DNA of 64,000 nt from Opacimonas viscosa (GCF_024199005.1 NZ_JANATA010000003.1:62001-126000); one strand, 5' to 3'. Counted from the first letter of the stretch, positions 28,152-38,695 are shown. Numbers and translations are program-made. Notes: generated from the sequence alone by a model not told the origin.

Positions 28152-28456
28152 ATAAAGTTCCTTTTCATTCTGTTATTTTGGTTTGAGTTGAGTTGATTGC
28201 ATCCCTATGCAATATCTAAAGGCTAGTCTACTTCTCTTAAAATGCAAAAAATCAGTATGTTTTTCTTAGAAAAAAGCAGAATCTGAATGAGCTAGCAAGT
28301 GAAAAGATATAGAGTTGCAAATTTGACATTTGCAACTTTGACATTAACAGCTAGGCTAACATGTACAGCTAGGTTAATAATGATACAAACCGTACATCAA
28401 CCAGACGAATGATAAATCATTGAGTCATACACTCTAAACTTGTAAAGGGAATTGCC
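28152..28456. other. 305-base intergenic region upstream of mscS
   Basis: No gene is visible. The half nearest mscS carries stacked short repeats (see the entry at 28314-28377). The half nearest the small membrane protein is AT-rich and presumably contains divergent promoters. Confidence 0.6.
28314..28377. repeat. Nested inverted and direct repeats upstream of mscS
   Basis: A perfect inverted repeat, GTTGCAAAT (28314-28322) and ATTTGCAAC (28328-28336), is overlapped by a direct repeat TTTGACATT (28322-28330 and 28337-28345). A second direct repeat, CAGCTAGGYTAA, follows at 28348-28359 and 28366-28377, 18 bases apart. Such spacing would suit binding of a regulator to successive faces of the helix, but no known site is recognised. 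Confidence 0.6.
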
Positions 28457-29371
28457 ATGCTCCACACACTACTTTCTTTTTTTACTCAAGATTCTGCTCC
28501 TGCTTCGCCGGCCAATGAGTCACCGATTACGAGTGACCCACTGTCAGCAACAGCAGATGTTGTCAGTAACTTTGACTTAAATGCCTTTATTGAAACTTAT
28601 GCGATCCCTTGGGGTATGAATATAGGTTTTGCGATTCTGATTTATCTTGTTGGTAAGATAGTGGTCAAAGTATTAGTTAGTGTCTTTGTCAAAGTCATGA
28701 GTAAATCGAAATATGACGACATGTTAGTTGATTTCTTAAAATCTATAGTACATGCCGTTTTAATGTTGTTCGTTATCATCGCTTCTTTGAATCAACTCGG
28801 TGTCAATACTACTTCATTAGTTGCTATTTTAGGTGCTGCAGGTCTAGCAATTGGTTTATCACTACAAGACTCCTTGAAAAACTTCGCCGCAGGTGTGATG
28901 TTATTGGTATTCCGTCCATTTAAAGCCGGAAATTTTGTTGATGCTGGTGGCGTATCGGGTACAGTAGTAAGTGTTGGTGTTTTCTCAACCACGATGAATA
29001 CGCCAGATAACAAAGAGATTATTGTGCCAAACGGGAATATCTACGGTGGTAATATTGTTAATTACTCTGCAAAACCAACGCGACGTGTCGATATGGTATT
29101 CGGGATTGGCTATGACGATGATTTGTTGAAAGCTAAGCAAATACTTGAAGCCATGTTACAAGCTGATGAGCGTGTTCTAAAAGATCCAGCCTACACTGTT
29201 GCAGTAGGGGAACTTGGTGATAGTTCAGTAAATATTTTAGTGCGTCCTTGGGTGAATTCTGCCGATTATTGGGCGGTGAAATTTGAATTTACCGAAGCTG
29301 TCAAATTGCGTTTTGACCAGGAAGGTATTTCTATCCCTTATCCGCAAATGGATGTCCATCTCCATAAATAA
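28457..29371 (+). CDS. mscS: Small-conductance mechanosensitive channel, MscS family
   Basis: A 304-residue inner-membrane channel that opens under membrane tension and protects against hypo-osmotic shock. An extended N-terminus (about 45 residues) precedes three membrane segments; the pore-lining TM3 is AILGAAGLAIGLSLQDSLKNFAAG (in part LGAAGLAIGLSLQDSLKNFA), the classic MscS glycine/alanine helix. The cytoplasmic vestibule has FKAGNFVDAGGVSGTVVSVGVF and IIVPNGNIYGGNI, and the C-terminus ends IPYPQMDVHLHK. An AAGGGAATT site precedes the ATG. Confidence 0.94.
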   Translation: MLHTLLSFFTQDSAPASPANESPITSDPLSATADVVSNFDLNAFIETYAIPWGMNIGFAILIYLVGKIVVKVLVSVFVKVMSKSKYDDMLVDFLKSIVHAVLMLFVIIASLNQLGVNTTSLVAILGAAGLAIGLSLQDSLKNFAAGVMLLVFRPFKAGNFVDAGGVSGTVVSVGVFSTTMNTPDNKEIIVPNGNIYGGNIVNYSAKPTRRVDMVFGIGYDDDLLKAKQILEAMLQADERVLKDPAYTVAVGELGDSSVNILVRPWVNSADYWAVKFEFTEAVKLRFDQEGISIPYPQMDVHLHK

Positions 29372-29379
29372 AAAGGTGT

Positions 29380-29455
29380 GACGAAACAAAATGCCATTAT
29401 TTTTACTAATACCAGAATGTTGGATACGGTAAAAATGAATGGCATTTCGTTTGTC
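29380..29455. repeat. 27-bp imperfect inverted repeat after mscS
   Basis: The arms 29380-29406 and 29429-29455 are complementary over about 27 bases with one mismatch and two single-base indels; the conserved core is AATGCCATT and ATTTTTAC. The loop is 22 bases. It lies between the convergent mscS and M48 peptidase genes. It could be a bidirectional transcription-ending structure or a copy of a dispersed palindromic repeat; there is no long T tract. Confidence 0.75.
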
Positions 29456-29467
29456 GTTAGCCACTAG

Positions 29468-29495
29468 TTACTAGCCATTATTTACTATCCACTAT
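29468..29495. repeat. Two-unit 14-bp tandem repeat
   Basis: TTACTAGCCATTAT (29468-29481) is followed immediately by TTACTATCCACTAT (29482-29495), two mismatches apart; a shortened third unit (TTAGCCACTAG) precedes them at 29457-29467. It directly follows the long inverted repeat. Confidence 0.6.
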
Positions 29496-29522
29496 GACTA
29501 ACAATGTCTCTCTTATATTGGC

Positions 29523-30317
29523 TTACATCCGACAATTAGGTGCTTTGTTAGGAACGGGGTGCTTTTTAACGGCACTTTTTATCGCATTTTTGAGGTCTTT
29601 GATACGTGTATCTGCAGACGGATGTGTAGATAAAATCTCCGGTGGTTTCGTTTTTCCTGCCGATGCTTGGTCCATGTTTTGCCATAATTCAACGGCTGCA
29701 TAAGGGCTGTATCCGGCCTGTACCAAGAGCTCAAGACCCGCTATATCAGCTTCGCTTTCATGTAATCGTGAATAAGGCATAAGCACGCCATACTGCGATA
29801 GGAGCCCTATACCATTCATAGCAAGATTTTGAGTACCCGCATCCACGTTGTTCAAATCCATCAATACCTTACCAATGATACTGGCGCCTTTGGCTAACAT
29901 TTTTTGAGATGCACGTTCATTCGCATGTTCTTTGATAACATGTGCGATCTCATGACCAATAATGGCAGCTAATTGATCTGGCGTTTCTGTCACAGCTAAA
30001 ATACCGGTAAAAATCCCGATTTTGCCCCCAGGCATTGCAAAAGCGTTGATTTGTTCTGAATCAAATACAACGACTTCCCATTCACCGGTAAACGTTTCAG
30101 CACTGACTAAGGGCGTTAGTGCATCAGCGACACATTGCACGTACTGGGTTGGTCTAGGACCGGCAATCGGGATTTCTTGTTTCATTTTGCTAAAGGCTTC
30201 AGCGCTTTGTCCCGCTAGTGTTGCATTATCTAAAAACTTAAATTGGGTTCGACTATCTGAAGTGCTGGAGCACCCGAGTAAGAGAATACTAAAAAGAAAA
30301 ATGATCGAGTTTCGCAT
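29523..30317 (-). CDS. M48 family metalloprotease lipoprotein
   Basis: A 264-residue zinc peptidase. The lipoprotein signal RNSIIFLFSILLLGC places acylated Cys16 at the membrane. The catalytic motif HEIAHVIKEHANERASQ contains the HExxH zinc site, and the third ligand Glu lies in SRLHESEADIAGLELLVQAG; AFAMPGGKIGIFTGIL precedes it as in Oma1/LoiP-type enzymes. These proteases take part in envelope protein quality control (LoiP/YcaL-like). It converges with mscS. An AGGAGG site precedes its ATG. Confidence 0.9.
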   Translation of the reverse strand: MRNSIIFLFSILLLGCSSTSDSRTQFKFLDNATLAGQSAEAFSKMKQEIPIAGPRPTQYVQCVADALTPLVSAETFTGEWEVVVFDSEQINAFAMPGGKIGIFTGILAVTETPDQLAAIIGHEIAHVIKEHANERASQKMLAKGASIIGKVLMDLNNVDAGTQNLAMNGIGLLSQYGVLMPYSRLHESEADIAGLELLVQAGYSPYAAVELWQNMDQASAGKTKPPEILSTHPSADTRIKDLKNAIKSAVKKHPVPNKAPNCRM

Positions 30318-30497
30318 AAAACCTCCTGTTAATGATTAGTTAGGTTATCGAATGAAATGGATAGAATTCAAGTGAAATTATTCAGTACTTTATCTTAATT
30401 GATTAAGTTAATGGTTTATTTCTAGGGAAACTTAAGGCATATTAACTTTTGGTTAACATATAGAATTACTCGTACAGCTCTATAATAAGGATACGCT

Positions 30498-32633
30498 ATG
30501 CGTCAACGTTTATCATTTATCCCGTCATTGCTAACACTTTCAGTGATGATTGGCAGTGTTGTGGTTCTGGCAACTGCCCAAGCAGTAGAACACACAGCAG
30601 AGCATGCCGCAGATAAGTCCACTGAGATCTCAGTGAGTTCACCCGACCAAGACATTGTGTTGCACTTTACTGATGCTTCAGAACTTGCGCAGTACAAAGT
30701 AGATTATCGTGGTAAAGCATTGGTGAAGCCAAGTAAATTAGGTTTTACCTTCGCCCAAGCCAAGCCCCTATATCGGGATTTTACCGTCAGTGAAGTGGCG
30801 CGTTCCAGTCATAACCAGACCTGGGAACAGCCTTGGGGTGAACAACGTTTGATCGACAATCACTATAACAGTGTAACCGTCAAATTCACCCATTTACGCG
30901 ACAAAGCACGAGAGTTTAGTGTAGAAGCTCGCGTATTTGATGATGGCGTCGCATTTCGTTATCACGTCCCTGCAGATGGACCACGAGCGATCACCAGAGA
31001 ACTAACAGAGTTCTTTTTTCGAGATTCACACTTAGCTACAGCTTACTGGATCCCTGGTCAGGGTCGAGAGCGTTATGAATATTTATATCGCAAGACACCG
31101 ATGCAAGACATGCTGCTATCACATACACCGATGACGTTTAATTATACAGACGGTCTACATGTTTCAGTACATGAAGCTGCTTTGGTGGATTATGCAGGCA
31201 TGAGCCTGGAGAAAAAACAAATGGGGCGCTTTGAGGCCAAGTTAGCACCACGTGCTGATGGCGTTTTAGTACGCAAAGAAGGCAGTTTTACCACGCCCTG
31301 GCGGACTATTACGATCGCAGATAAAGCGGTTGATTTGATCGAGTCATACATGGCGTTAAACTTAAATGAGCCGAATAAATTAGGAGATGTTTCATGGGTA
31401 GAGCCTGGCAAATACCTAGGTATTTGGTGGGGGATGCACATTGCTAAATATACTTGGGGCTCTGGTGCAAAACACGGAGCCACAACAGAACGCACGATGG
31501 AGTATATGGATTTCGCTGCCGAGCATGGTTTTGATGGCGTCTTAGTTGAAGGTTGGAATACTGGCTGGGATGGCGATTGGATTGCTAATTCAGAATTGTT
31601 CTCTTTTACTGAGTCATACCCAGATTTTGATATTGAAAAGGTCTCCGAATACGGCCAGAAAATAGGGGTACGGTTGATTGGTCACCATGAAACATCAGGG
31701 GGAATTACGAATTATGAAGCCCAGATGGAAGATGCGTTTAAGCTTTATGAAGACCTCGGTGTTGCACAAATCAAAACCGGTTATGTAGCCCATGGACAAA
31801 ACTTAAAACGACGTGATGCTCAGGGTATTATGCGTTATGAATTCACAGATAGTCAGGATGTGGTGAATCACTTTATCCACAATGTGGCTACTGCGGCGCA
31901 ATATCGTTTGTCGATTAACACGCATGAAGCAGTAAAAGATACCGGTTTGCGTCGTACTTATCCAAATTGGATCAGCCGCGAAAGTGCCCGAGGACAAGAG
32001 TATAATTCAGGTTGGGCGGCAGTGAACCCCCCGTCACATATTCCCACGTTAACATTCACTCGGATGTTATCAGGACCGATGGATTTTACTCCGGGGATCT
32101 TTGACCTGGACTATCCTCCGGTCAAGGCTGAGCCAGATCCTGAAGCAGGTTTTGGCCCCTATATGCGTCCTCTGACAACGCTGGCAAAACAGTTAGCACA
32201 ATACGTTGTGATTTATAGTCCGATTCAAATGGCAGCCGATTTGCCACAGAATTATCTGCGTCACCCTGAAGCATTCCAATTTATTAAAGATGTTCCTACA
32301 GACTGGGAAAAAACAGTCGCCCTAGCGGGTGAAATCGGTGAGTATGTCATGATTGCTAGACAAGAACGCAAACATCGCCAGTATAGTGGTAATGATTGGT
32401 ACTTAGGTGTGATTACCGGAGATACAGATAGGCGCCTTAAGATTGCTTTGGATTTTCTAAAGCCAGGTCAAAAGTATCTTGCACACATTTACCAAGATGC
32501 TAAGGATACAGATTACAAAACGAATCCCTATGCGATAGATATCCAGAAAACACCGGTACAATCTACCGATGAATTGGTAGTGACTGCCAAAGTTGCTGGT
32601 GGTGTAGCTATTCGTTTTGAGGCGGTACAATAG
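30498..32633 (+). CDS. GH97 family alpha-glucosidase (exported)
   Basis: A 711-residue glycoside hydrolase with an N-terminal signal peptide (hydrophobic 11-29, cleavage near AQA). Domains run in the usual order: GH97 N-terminal beta-sandwich (about 45-300), TIM barrel (about 300-590, with YLGIWWGMHIAKYTWG and GFDGVLVEGWNTGWDG) and C-terminal beta domain. HEAV, RESARG and GQEYN place Glu477, Glu495 and Glu501, with the same 18- and 24-residue spacing as Glu508/526/532 of inverting SusB, so an inverting alpha-glucosidase is inferred. It probably trims alpha-glucans or oligosaccharides in the periplasm. There is no transporter or other carbohydrate gene beside it, which is unusual for GH97. A terminator follows. 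Confidence 0.9.
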   Translation: MRQRLSFIPSLLTLSVMIGSVVVLATAQAVEHTAEHAADKSTEISVSSPDQDIVLHFTDASELAQYKVDYRGKALVKPSKLGFTFAQAKPLYRDFTVSEVARSSHNQTWEQPWGEQRLIDNHYNSVTVKFTHLRDKAREFSVEARVFDDGVAFRYHVPADGPRAITRELTEFFFRDSHLATAYWIPGQGRERYEYLYRKTPMQDMLLSHTPMTFNYTDGLHVSVHEAALVDYAGMSLEKKQMGRFEAKLAPRADGVLVRKEGSFTTPWRTITIADKAVDLIESYMALNLNEPNKLGDVSWVEPGKYLGIWWGMHIAKYTWGSGAKHGATTERTMEYMDFAAEHGFDGVLVEGWNTGWDGDWIANSELFSFTESYPDFDIEKVSEYGQKIGVRLIGHHETSGGITNYEAQMEDAFKLYEDLGVAQIKTGYVAHGQNLKRRDAQGIMRYEFTDSQDVVNHFIHNVATAAQYRLSINTHEAVKDTGLRRTYPNWISRESARGQEYNSGWAAVNPPSHIPTLTFTRMLSGPMDFTPGIFDLDYPPVKAEPDPEAGFGPYMRPLTTLAKQLAQYVVIYSPIQMAADLPQNYLRHPEAFQFIKDVPTDWEKTVALAGEIGEYVMIARQERKHRQYSGNDWYLGVITGDTDRRLKIALDFLKPGQKYLAHIYQDAKDTDYKTNPYAIDIQKTPVQSTDELVVTAKVAGGVAIRFEAVQ

Positions 32634-32670
32634 TATCTATGCAAAGACAGTTATGTCTTAACTCAAAAAC

Positions 32671-32694
32671 AAAAGGGAGCCTAAGCTCCCTTTT
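32671..32694. terminator. Bidirectional terminator between GH97 gene and metK
   Basis: AAAAGGGAGC (32671-32680) pairs perfectly with GCTCCCTTTT (32685-32694) around a four-base loop and is T-rich on both sides, serving both convergent genes. Confidence 0.9.
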
Positions 32695-32735
32695 TCTTAA
32701 TCACTAACATCACATCTTTAGCAACTAATAAACCC

Positions 32736-33881
32736 TCATAAAGCCGCTTTTAATAAATCAGCTTTGTCGGTTTTTTCCCATGGATATGCGTTATTACCAA
32801 AGTGCCCGTACGCCGCTGTTGGTAAATAAATTGCGCGCTCTAGGTCGAGCATTTCGATTAAGCCATAAGGTCGTAAATCAAAATGTTCGCGGACTAATTG
32901 AGTGATTACCTCATCAGCAACTTTACCCGTACCGAAGGTATTGACACTGATAGATGTCGGCTCAACCACACCAATTGCATAAGATACTTGTATTTCACAT
33001 TTATCAGCGAGTCCTGCTGCCACGATATTTTTTGCGACATAACGGCCAGCATAAGCCGCTGAACGGTCCACTTTTGAAGGATCTTTTCCAGAGAAAGCAC
33101 CACCACCATGGCGAGCCATACCGCCATATGTGTCGACAATGATTTTACGCCCCGTCAAACCACAATCACCCACTGGACCACCAATAACAAATCGGCCGGT
33201 AGGGTTGATATGGAACTTCGTATCAGCCGTAATCCATTTTTCGGGTAAAACGGGCTTTATGATCTCTTCCATCACCGCTTCACGCAGATCGGGAGTACTT
33301 ATAGTGTCAGCATGTTGCGTCGATAAAACAACCGCATCAATCCCAACAGGTTGGCCATTTTCATACACGAAAGTGACTTGAGATTTGGCATCTGGGCGCA
33401 ACCAGTCAAGTTTTCCTGATTTGCGAATTTCTGCCTGGCGACGCACTAATTTATGTGAAAACATGATTGGTGCGGGCATGAGTTCTTCTGTTTCATTACA
33501 GGCATAGCCAAACATTAAACCTTGGTCACCGGCCCCTTGTTCTTCACGACTACCACGGTCAACACCTTGGTTAATGTCTGCCGATTGCTTGCCAATGGCG
33601 TTTAAAACGGCACACGAATCCGCATCAAAACCCATGTCTGAGCTAACATAACCGATTTCTTTTACGGTATCTCGGGTGATTTTCTCGATATCTACCCAAG
33701 CGTGAGTATTAATTTCACCACCTACTAGCACCATACCCGTTTTAACAAATGTTTCACAAGCTACTCGGGCAGTAGGATCTTCAGTCAAAATAGCATCAAG
33801 AATCGCATCAGAAATTTGGTCGGCGACTTTATCTGGATGACCCTCAGAAACCGATTCTGAAGTAAATAAATGTTGTGACAT
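32736..33881 (-). CDS. metK: S-adenosylmethionine synthetase
   Basis: Makes S-adenosylmethionine from methionine and ATP. The ATG at 33881 gives 381 residues starting [22 protein letters not shown] (in part [15 protein letters not shown], the ATP/metal site); an AGAGG site sits five bases upstream, so the GTG two codons earlier is unlikely. [12 protein letters not shown] and the P-loop-like [19 protein letters not shown] are intact. Three tandem met boxes upstream indicate MetJ repression by SAM. Divergent from tkt. Confidence 0.97.
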   Translation of the reverse strand: MSQHLFTSESVSEGHPDKVADQISDAILDAILTEDPTARVACETFVKTGMVLVGGEINTHAWVDIEKITRDTVKEIGYVSSDMGFDADSCAVLNAIGKQSADINQGVDRGSREEQGAGDQGLMFGYACNETEELMPAPIMFSHKLVRRQAEIRKSGKLDWLRPDAKSQVTFVYENGQPVGIDAVVLSTQHADTISTPDLREAVMEEIIKPVLPEKWITADTKFHINPTGRFVIGGPVGDCGLTGRKIIVDTYGGMARHGGGAFSGKDPSKVDRSAAYAGRYVAKNIVAAGLADKCEIQVSYAIGVVEPTSISVNTFGTGKVADEVITQLVREHFDLRPYGLIEMLDLERAIYLPTAAYGHFGNNAYPWEKTDKADLLKAAL

Positions 33882-34251
33882 GCGCACCTCTAAATAAAAA
33901 TTGGAGTGTCGTTGTAATAATTGTTGTTATCCGTCTTAAATCCAAACGCCAGTATTTGCGAGAATGGATTTGGCATAAAATGCAGTTTATCAGTTTTACC
34001 GTCTAGACGTCTATATGTCTATTTACGTTTTTATCGGTATATGGTTCATAGATTTTAAGAAAAAGTTAGACACTGGTCTTAACTCCCTAAAAACTGTGAA
34101 GAAAAGTCGCAAATATGATTGAACAAACACTGAGTCTGGGGGACAATGAAGAGATTATTTATTGCATCATTTCAGTAATCGAAGGTTGTCAGTATTTTAC
34201 CTGGCAGTCAGAATGATTCTGCGTTAACACATTATCCCATTGGAGTTTTAT
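33882..34251. other. 370-base metK-tkt divergent regulatory region
   Basis: Holds the MetJ operator at 33997-34020 and, presumably, both promoters. A 33-codon reading frame at 34115-34216 has no good ribosome-binding site and is not called. Nothing else is recognised. Confidence 0.6.
33997..34020. promoter_or_regulatory. MetJ operator: three tandem met boxes upstream of metK
   Basis: Three consecutive in-register octamers read TACCGTCT, AGACGTCT and ATATGTCT. The middle one equals the MetJ consensus; the flanking ones each match five or six of eight positions. The block lies about 116 bases before the metK ATG, as expected for SAM-dependent MetJ repression. Confidence 0.85.
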
Positions 34252-36243
34252 ATGTCCTCACGTCAACAACAAGCAAATGCGATTCGCGCCCTCAGTATGG
34301 ACGCTGTCCAACAAGCTAATTCAGGTCACCCAGGTGCACCAATGGGTATGGCGGATATTGCGCAAGTGTTATGGACAGACTTTTTAGCCCATAACCCTGC
34401 AGATCCAACATGGGCAAACCGCGACCGTTTTATTTTGTCAAACGGCCATGGTTCAATGTTGTTGTATTCATTGCTACACCTTTCTGGTTATGCTTTACCG
34501 ATTGAAGAATTAAAGAACTTTCGCCAGTTGCATTCTAAAACGCCAGGTCACCCTGAATATGGTTATGCACCCGGTGTGGAGACAACTACCGGCCCTCTAG
34601 GTCAAGGTATTTCTAATGCGGTAGGTATGGCGATTGCAGAAAAAGCATTGGCTGCGCAGTTTAACCGTGGTGAGTTTGATATTGTTAACCACTTCACGTA
34701 TGCCTTTTTAGGTGACGGTTGTTTGATGGAAGGTATTTCTCACGAAGTTTGCTCACTTGCTGGCACATTAGGCCTGGGTAAAATGATTGCGTTTTGGGAT
34801 GACAACGGTATTTCCATCGACGGTGAAGTAGAAGGTTGGTTCTCTGATGATACTCCTGCTCGTTTTAGAGCCTATGGCTGGCAAGTCATCGAAGGTGTGG
34901 ATGGTCACAATGCTGACGAAATTGCATCCGCGATTCGCACAGCCCAAGCGGAATCAGAAAAACCGACGCTGATTTGTTGTAAAACTGTCATTGGTTTTGG
35001 TTCTCCTAGCAAACAAGGTACAGAGTCTTGTCATGGCGCACCATTAGGTGCCGATGAAATTGTAGCGACCCGCAAGGCGCTAGGCTGGGAACATGACGCT
35101 TTTGTCATCCCTGAAGATATTTATGCTGCATGGGATGCAAAACCACAAGGAACTAAGCGTCAACAAGCCTGGAACGATTTATTCGCCGCTTATGCCGCTG
35201 AATATCCAGAGTTAGCAGCTGAATTTACACGTCGTAACAGTAATGAATTACCTGCAAATTGGGCAGAGACTGCTCAGGATTATATTCAATCCCTACAAGA
35301 TAACCCCGCCAATATAGCTACTCGTAAAGCATCACAAAATGCCTTAAATGCATACGGTCCTGTGCTACCTGAGTTAATGGGCGGTTCGGCAGACTTAGCC
35401 GGTTCGAATTTAACCATTTGGTCTGATTCAAAAGGCTTAACGGCAGATGATGCATCGGGTAATTATATTTACTATGGTGTACGTGAATTTGGTATGTCAG
35501 CCATTATGAATGGGATTACTTTGCACGGTGGATTCAAAGCTTACGGTGCAACGTTCCTAATGTTTATGGAGTACGCGCGTAACGCTGTCCGTATGGCTGC
35601 ATTGATGAAGCAACCTGCAATTTTTGTTTATACCCATGACTCTATTGGCTTAGGTGAAGATGGTCCGACGCACCAGCCTGTTGAGCAATTAGTCGCACTG
35701 CGTTCTACACCGAACTTAGATAACTGGCGTCCATGTGACCAAGTGGAAAGTGCAGTGGCATGGAAATGTGCGATTGAGCGCACCGATGGTCCATCTACGC
35801 TTATTTTTACCCGCCAAGGATGTGAACAACAACCACGTTCCGCACAACAATTAGCTGACATCGCCAAAGGCGCTTATGTCCTGGTCGATAGTGCTGAAAC
35901 GCCAGAATACATTTTGATTGCGACAGGTTCAGAAGTTGAACTAGCTGTCGCTGCTCAAAAAGAATTAACGGCTCAAGGTAAACAAGTGCGCGTCGTCTCT
36001 ATGCCTTCTACCGATGTGTTTGATGCCCAATCTGCAGCATACAAAGAATCTGTATTACCGGCAGCTGTAACGAAACGCGTTGCGGTTGAAGCGCTAGCCA
36101 AAGACACTTGGTACAAATATGTTGGTTTAAATGGTGCCATTATTGGTATGGATTCTTTTGGTGAGTCAGCACCTGCCAAAGACTTATACGAGCACTTTGG
36201 AATTACTACTGCAGCAGTTGTGGCTGCAGCTCAAGCACTATAA
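34252..36243 (+). CDS. tkt: Transketolase
   Basis: Thiamine-diphosphate enzyme transferring two-carbon units in the pentose phosphate pathway; it also supplies erythrose-4-phosphate, the substrate of the next gene. The ATG at 34252, preceded by GGAG, gives 663 residues, identical in length to E. coli TktA; a TTG four codons earlier is less likely. Key motifs: [15 protein letters not shown], the ThDP-diphosphate [18 protein letters not shown] with the later DDNGISIDG, and the transketolase motif [19 protein letters not shown]. First gene of the tkt-epd-pgk group, nine bases from epd. Confidence 0.97.
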   Translation: MSSRQQQANAIRALSMDAVQQANSGHPGAPMGMADIAQVLWTDFLAHNPADPTWANRDRFILSNGHGSMLLYSLLHLSGYALPIEELKNFRQLHSKTPGHPEYGYAPGVETTTGPLGQGISNAVGMAIAEKALAAQFNRGEFDIVNHFTYAFLGDGCLMEGISHEVCSLAGTLGLGKMIAFWDDNGISIDGEVEGWFSDDTPARFRAYGWQVIEGVDGHNADEIASAIRTAQAESEKPTLICCKTVIGFGSPSKQGTESCHGAPLGADEIVATRKALGWEHDAFVIPEDIYAAWDAKPQGTKRQQAWNDLFAAYAAEYPELAAEFTRRNSNELPANWAETAQDYIQSLQDNPANIATRKASQNALNAYGPVLPELMGGSADLAGSNLTIWSDSKGLTADDASGNYIYYGVREFGMSAIMNGITLHGGFKAYGATFLMFMEYARNAVRMAALMKQPAIFVYTHDSIGLGEDGPTHQPVEQLVALRSTPNLDNWRPCDQVESAVAWKCAIERTDGPSTLIFTRQGCEQQPRSAQQLADIAKGAYVLVDSAETPEYILIATGSEVELAVAAQKELTAQGKQVRVVSMPSTDVFDAQSAAYKESVLPAAVTKRVAVEALAKDTWYKYVGLNGAIIGMDSFGESAPAKDLYEHFGITTAAVVAAAQAL

Positions 36244-36251
36244 GTGAATCA

Positions 36252-37271
36252 ATGCTAAAGATCGCTATCAATGGTTTTGGCCGCATAGGGCGCAATGTAT
36301 TACGTGCGCTCTATGAATCGGGTCGACAACAAGCAATTAAAGTCGTCGCTATTAATGAGATTGCTGAGCCTGAAGGGATTGCCCATCTTTTGCAATATGA
36401 TACTGCGCATGGTCGTTTTGGCCATGATGTACGATTAGAGACAGTAAATGGGCCGACATTATATGTGGATAATGACTCGATAGCGTTGCTTCAACACAGC
36501 GCTATTACGGATTGCCCTTGGGGAGATTTAGGCGTTGATATTGTGTTGGAATGTACCGGACATTTTGGTCAGGCGACACACGCTGCTCAACACATTGCGC
36601 AAGGGGCAAAGCGCGTTTTATTATCAGAACCTGGTAGTCCCGACGTCGATGCGACCATTATTTATGGTATCAACCATGAAGAACTCACAGCCGCACATAA
36701 AATCGTTTCTAATGGTTCTTGTACCACAAATTGTATTGTCCCCGTCATCCAAGCTTTAGACGCCGCGTTTGGTGTCGAAAGTGGGACTGTGACAACCATC
36801 CATTCTAGTATGCATGATCAACAAGTTATCGACGCGTATCATCCTGATCTACGTCGTACTCGCGCGGCAAGTCAATCCATCATTCCAGTAGATACCCGTT
36901 TAGCGCAAGGTATTGAACGTATCTTGCCAAAGTTTGCCGGCAAGTTCGAAGCCATCGCTGTACGTGTACCAACGATCAATGTTACCGCGATGGATCTTTC
37001 TGTGACTTTACGTGACAAGGTTGATATTGGCCAAGTTAACCAGGTTTTGAAAGCTGCCAAAGTGGGTAAGTTAAGCGGTATTCTAGATTATACCGAAGCA
37101 CCATTGGTGTCGGTAGATTTTAATCATGATGCGCATTCTTGTATCGTTGATGGCACACAAACTCGTGTCAGTCATGGCCAGCTCGTAAAAACATTAGTCT
37201 GGTGTGACAACGAGTGGGGCTTTGCCAATCGCATGCTCGATACTGCATTTTGTATGCATCAATTTTCATAA
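36252..37271 (+). CDS. epd: D-erythrose-4-phosphate dehydrogenase
   Basis: A 339-residue GAPDH-family enzyme that oxidises erythrose-4-phosphate to 4-phosphoerythronate for pyridoxal phosphate synthesis. The N-terminal Rossmann [18 protein letters not shown] and catalytic ASCTTN-equivalent [14 protein letters not shown] (Cys active site) are present. [29 protein letters not shown] (in part [11 protein letters not shown]) and the epd-tkt-pgk context distinguish it from glycolytic GapA. Tightly spaced with tkt and pgk. Confidence 0.92.
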   Translation: MLKIAINGFGRIGRNVLRALYESGRQQAIKVVAINEIAEPEGIAHLLQYDTAHGRFGHDVRLETVNGPTLYVDNDSIALLQHSAITDCPWGDLGVDIVLECTGHFGQATHAAQHIAQGAKRVLLSEPGSPDVDATIIYGINHEELTAAHKIVSNGSCTTNCIVPVIQALDAAFGVESGTVTTIHSSMHDQQVIDAYHPDLRRTRAASQSIIPVDTRLAQGIERILPKFAGKFEAIAVRVPTINVTAMDLSVTLRDKVDIGQVNQVLKAAKVGKLSGILDYTEAPLVSVDFNHDAHSCIVDGTQTRVSHGQLVKTLVWCDNEWGFANRMLDTAFCMHQFS

Positions 37272-37289
37272 TTTTTTCAAGGATTTTCC

Positions 37290-38453
37290 ATGACTATTCA
37301 AGCCATGTCTGATTTAGATTTACACAACAAAACCGTACTGATTAGACAAGACCTAAATGTCCCAGTCAAAAATGGTATAATTACGTCAGATGCCCGCCTT
37401 AGAGCATCTTTACCGACTTTGAAAACCGCCTTAGCAAAGGGGGCTGGCGTCATTGTAATGTCGCATCTAGGGCGGCCGACCGAAGGTGAATTTGCTGCAG
37501 AATTTTCGATGGCACCCGTCGCGAAGTATTTATCTGAAGCACTTGACCTAGAAGTCACTCTAGCAGATGATTTGGATAATGTAGTGGTGACGCCAGGACA
37601 AGTCGTTTTACTTGAAAATGTCCGCTTTAACGTTGGTGAGAAAAAAGATGCTGATGATCTCGCTAAACGCTACGCAGCTTTGTGTGATGTATTTGTTATG
37701 GATGCTTTTGGTACCGCTCATCGGGCTCAAGCTTCCACTCATGGCGTCGCAAAATTTGCTCCAAATGCCTGTGCTGGTCCTTTGCTTAAAGCTGAACTAG
37801 ATGCGCTTGGCAAGGCAATGGATAACCCTAAACGTCCATTGGTAGCTATTGTTGGTGGTTCAAAAGTCTCCACTAAGTTAACGGTATTAAATTCTTTAGC
37901 CCCAATGGTCGATCAGCTGATTGTCGGTGGTGGTATCGCAAATACTTTTATTGCCGCAGAAGGTCATGCTGTTGGTGGCTCTTTATATGAAGCCGACCTC
38001 ATTCCTGAAGCACAAAAATTACAAGCAGACGCCCAAGCGAATGGCGGTAATATTCCTGTTCCAAGTGATGTGGTAACGGGCAAAGCGTTCTCTGCAGACA
38101 CAGAAGTGACAACCAAGCCAGCATCAGCAATAGCGGCTGATGAAATGGTGTTTGATATTGGTCCTGATACAGCCGCTACCTTATGTGAAATATTAAAAAA
38201 TGCAGGTACGATTGTATGGAACGGCCCAGTTGGTGTATTTGAATTGGCCCCATTTGCTGCAGGTACTAAAGCGATTGCAGAAGCCATCGCCGAAAGCTCA
38301 GCATTTTCTATTGCAGGGGGTGGAGATACGTTAGCTGCCGTTGATATGTTTGGTATTGCGGACAAAGTGTCATATATATCAACCGGTGGCGGTGCATTTC
38401 TAGAGTTTTTAGAAGGTAAGACATTGCCAGCAGTTGCAGTTTTAGATAAATAA
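37290..38453 (+). CDS. pgk: Phosphoglycerate kinase
   Basis: Glycolytic kinase that makes ATP from 1,3-bisphosphoglycerate. The 387-residue protein has [43 protein letters not shown], the hinge [13 protein letters not shown], and the C-terminal [28 protein letters not shown] and [10 protein letters not shown] nucleotide site. The length equals E. coli Pgk. An AAGGATT site precedes the ATG, 18 bases after epd. In most gammaproteobacteria a class II aldolase follows; here a class I enzyme is 280 bases downstream. Confidence 0.97.
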   Translation: MTIQAMSDLDLHNKTVLIRQDLNVPVKNGIITSDARLRASLPTLKTALAKGAGVIVMSHLGRPTEGEFAAEFSMAPVAKYLSEALDLEVTLADDLDNVVVTPGQVVLLENVRFNVGEKKDADDLAKRYAALCDVFVMDAFGTAHRAQASTHGVAKFAPNACAGPLLKAELDALGKAMDNPKRPLVAIVGGSKVSTKLTVLNSLAPMVDQLIVGGGIANTFIAAEGHAVGGSLYEADLIPEAQKLQADAQANGGNIPVPSDVVTGKAFSADTEVTTKPASAIAADEMVFDIGPDTAATLCEILKNAGTIVWNGPVGVFELAPFAAGTKAIAEAIAESSAFSIAGGGDTLAAVDMFGIADKVSYISTGGGAFLEFLEGKTLPAVAVLDK

Positions 38454-38525
38454 AACAACACTAAAGTGGTAGGTAATAAGTTTTCCAACCTTGCATTTGT
38501 CGTATACGATATAGTGATAAAATAA

Positions 38526-38559
38526 TCTGATATATGTTTCACTTGAGACGTATATCAGA
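38526..38559. repeat. 9-bp inverted repeat in the pgk-aldolase gap
   Basis: TCTGATATA (38526-38534) and TATATCAGA (38551-38559) form a perfect inverted repeat with a 16-base spacer, in the middle of the 280-base gap. A regulator site is possible; it has no T tract for a terminator. Confidence 0.55.
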
Positions 38560-38695
38560 CAAAACATATAAGTGACTAACATACTGAGTAAAGAAATTTA
38601 ACAACTATCATGACCAAACATGTAATGCTGGCGTATTGTACAAGGTATTATAAATCTAATAAAAATCGTTTGGCTTGAGTATCTGTAACCCTACA

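Noticed and set aside
29494-29703. 69-codon plus-strand frame over the M48 peptidase 3' end
   Set aside because: Fully antisense to conserved coding sequence and without a good start region.
34115-34216. 33-codon frame in the metK-tkt gap
   Set aside because: No good ribosome-binding site and no recognisable features; it is probably chance.
38546-38553. AGACGTAT in the pgk-aldolase gap as a MetJ box
   Set aside because: Only six of eight positions match and the adjoining octamers do not fit.
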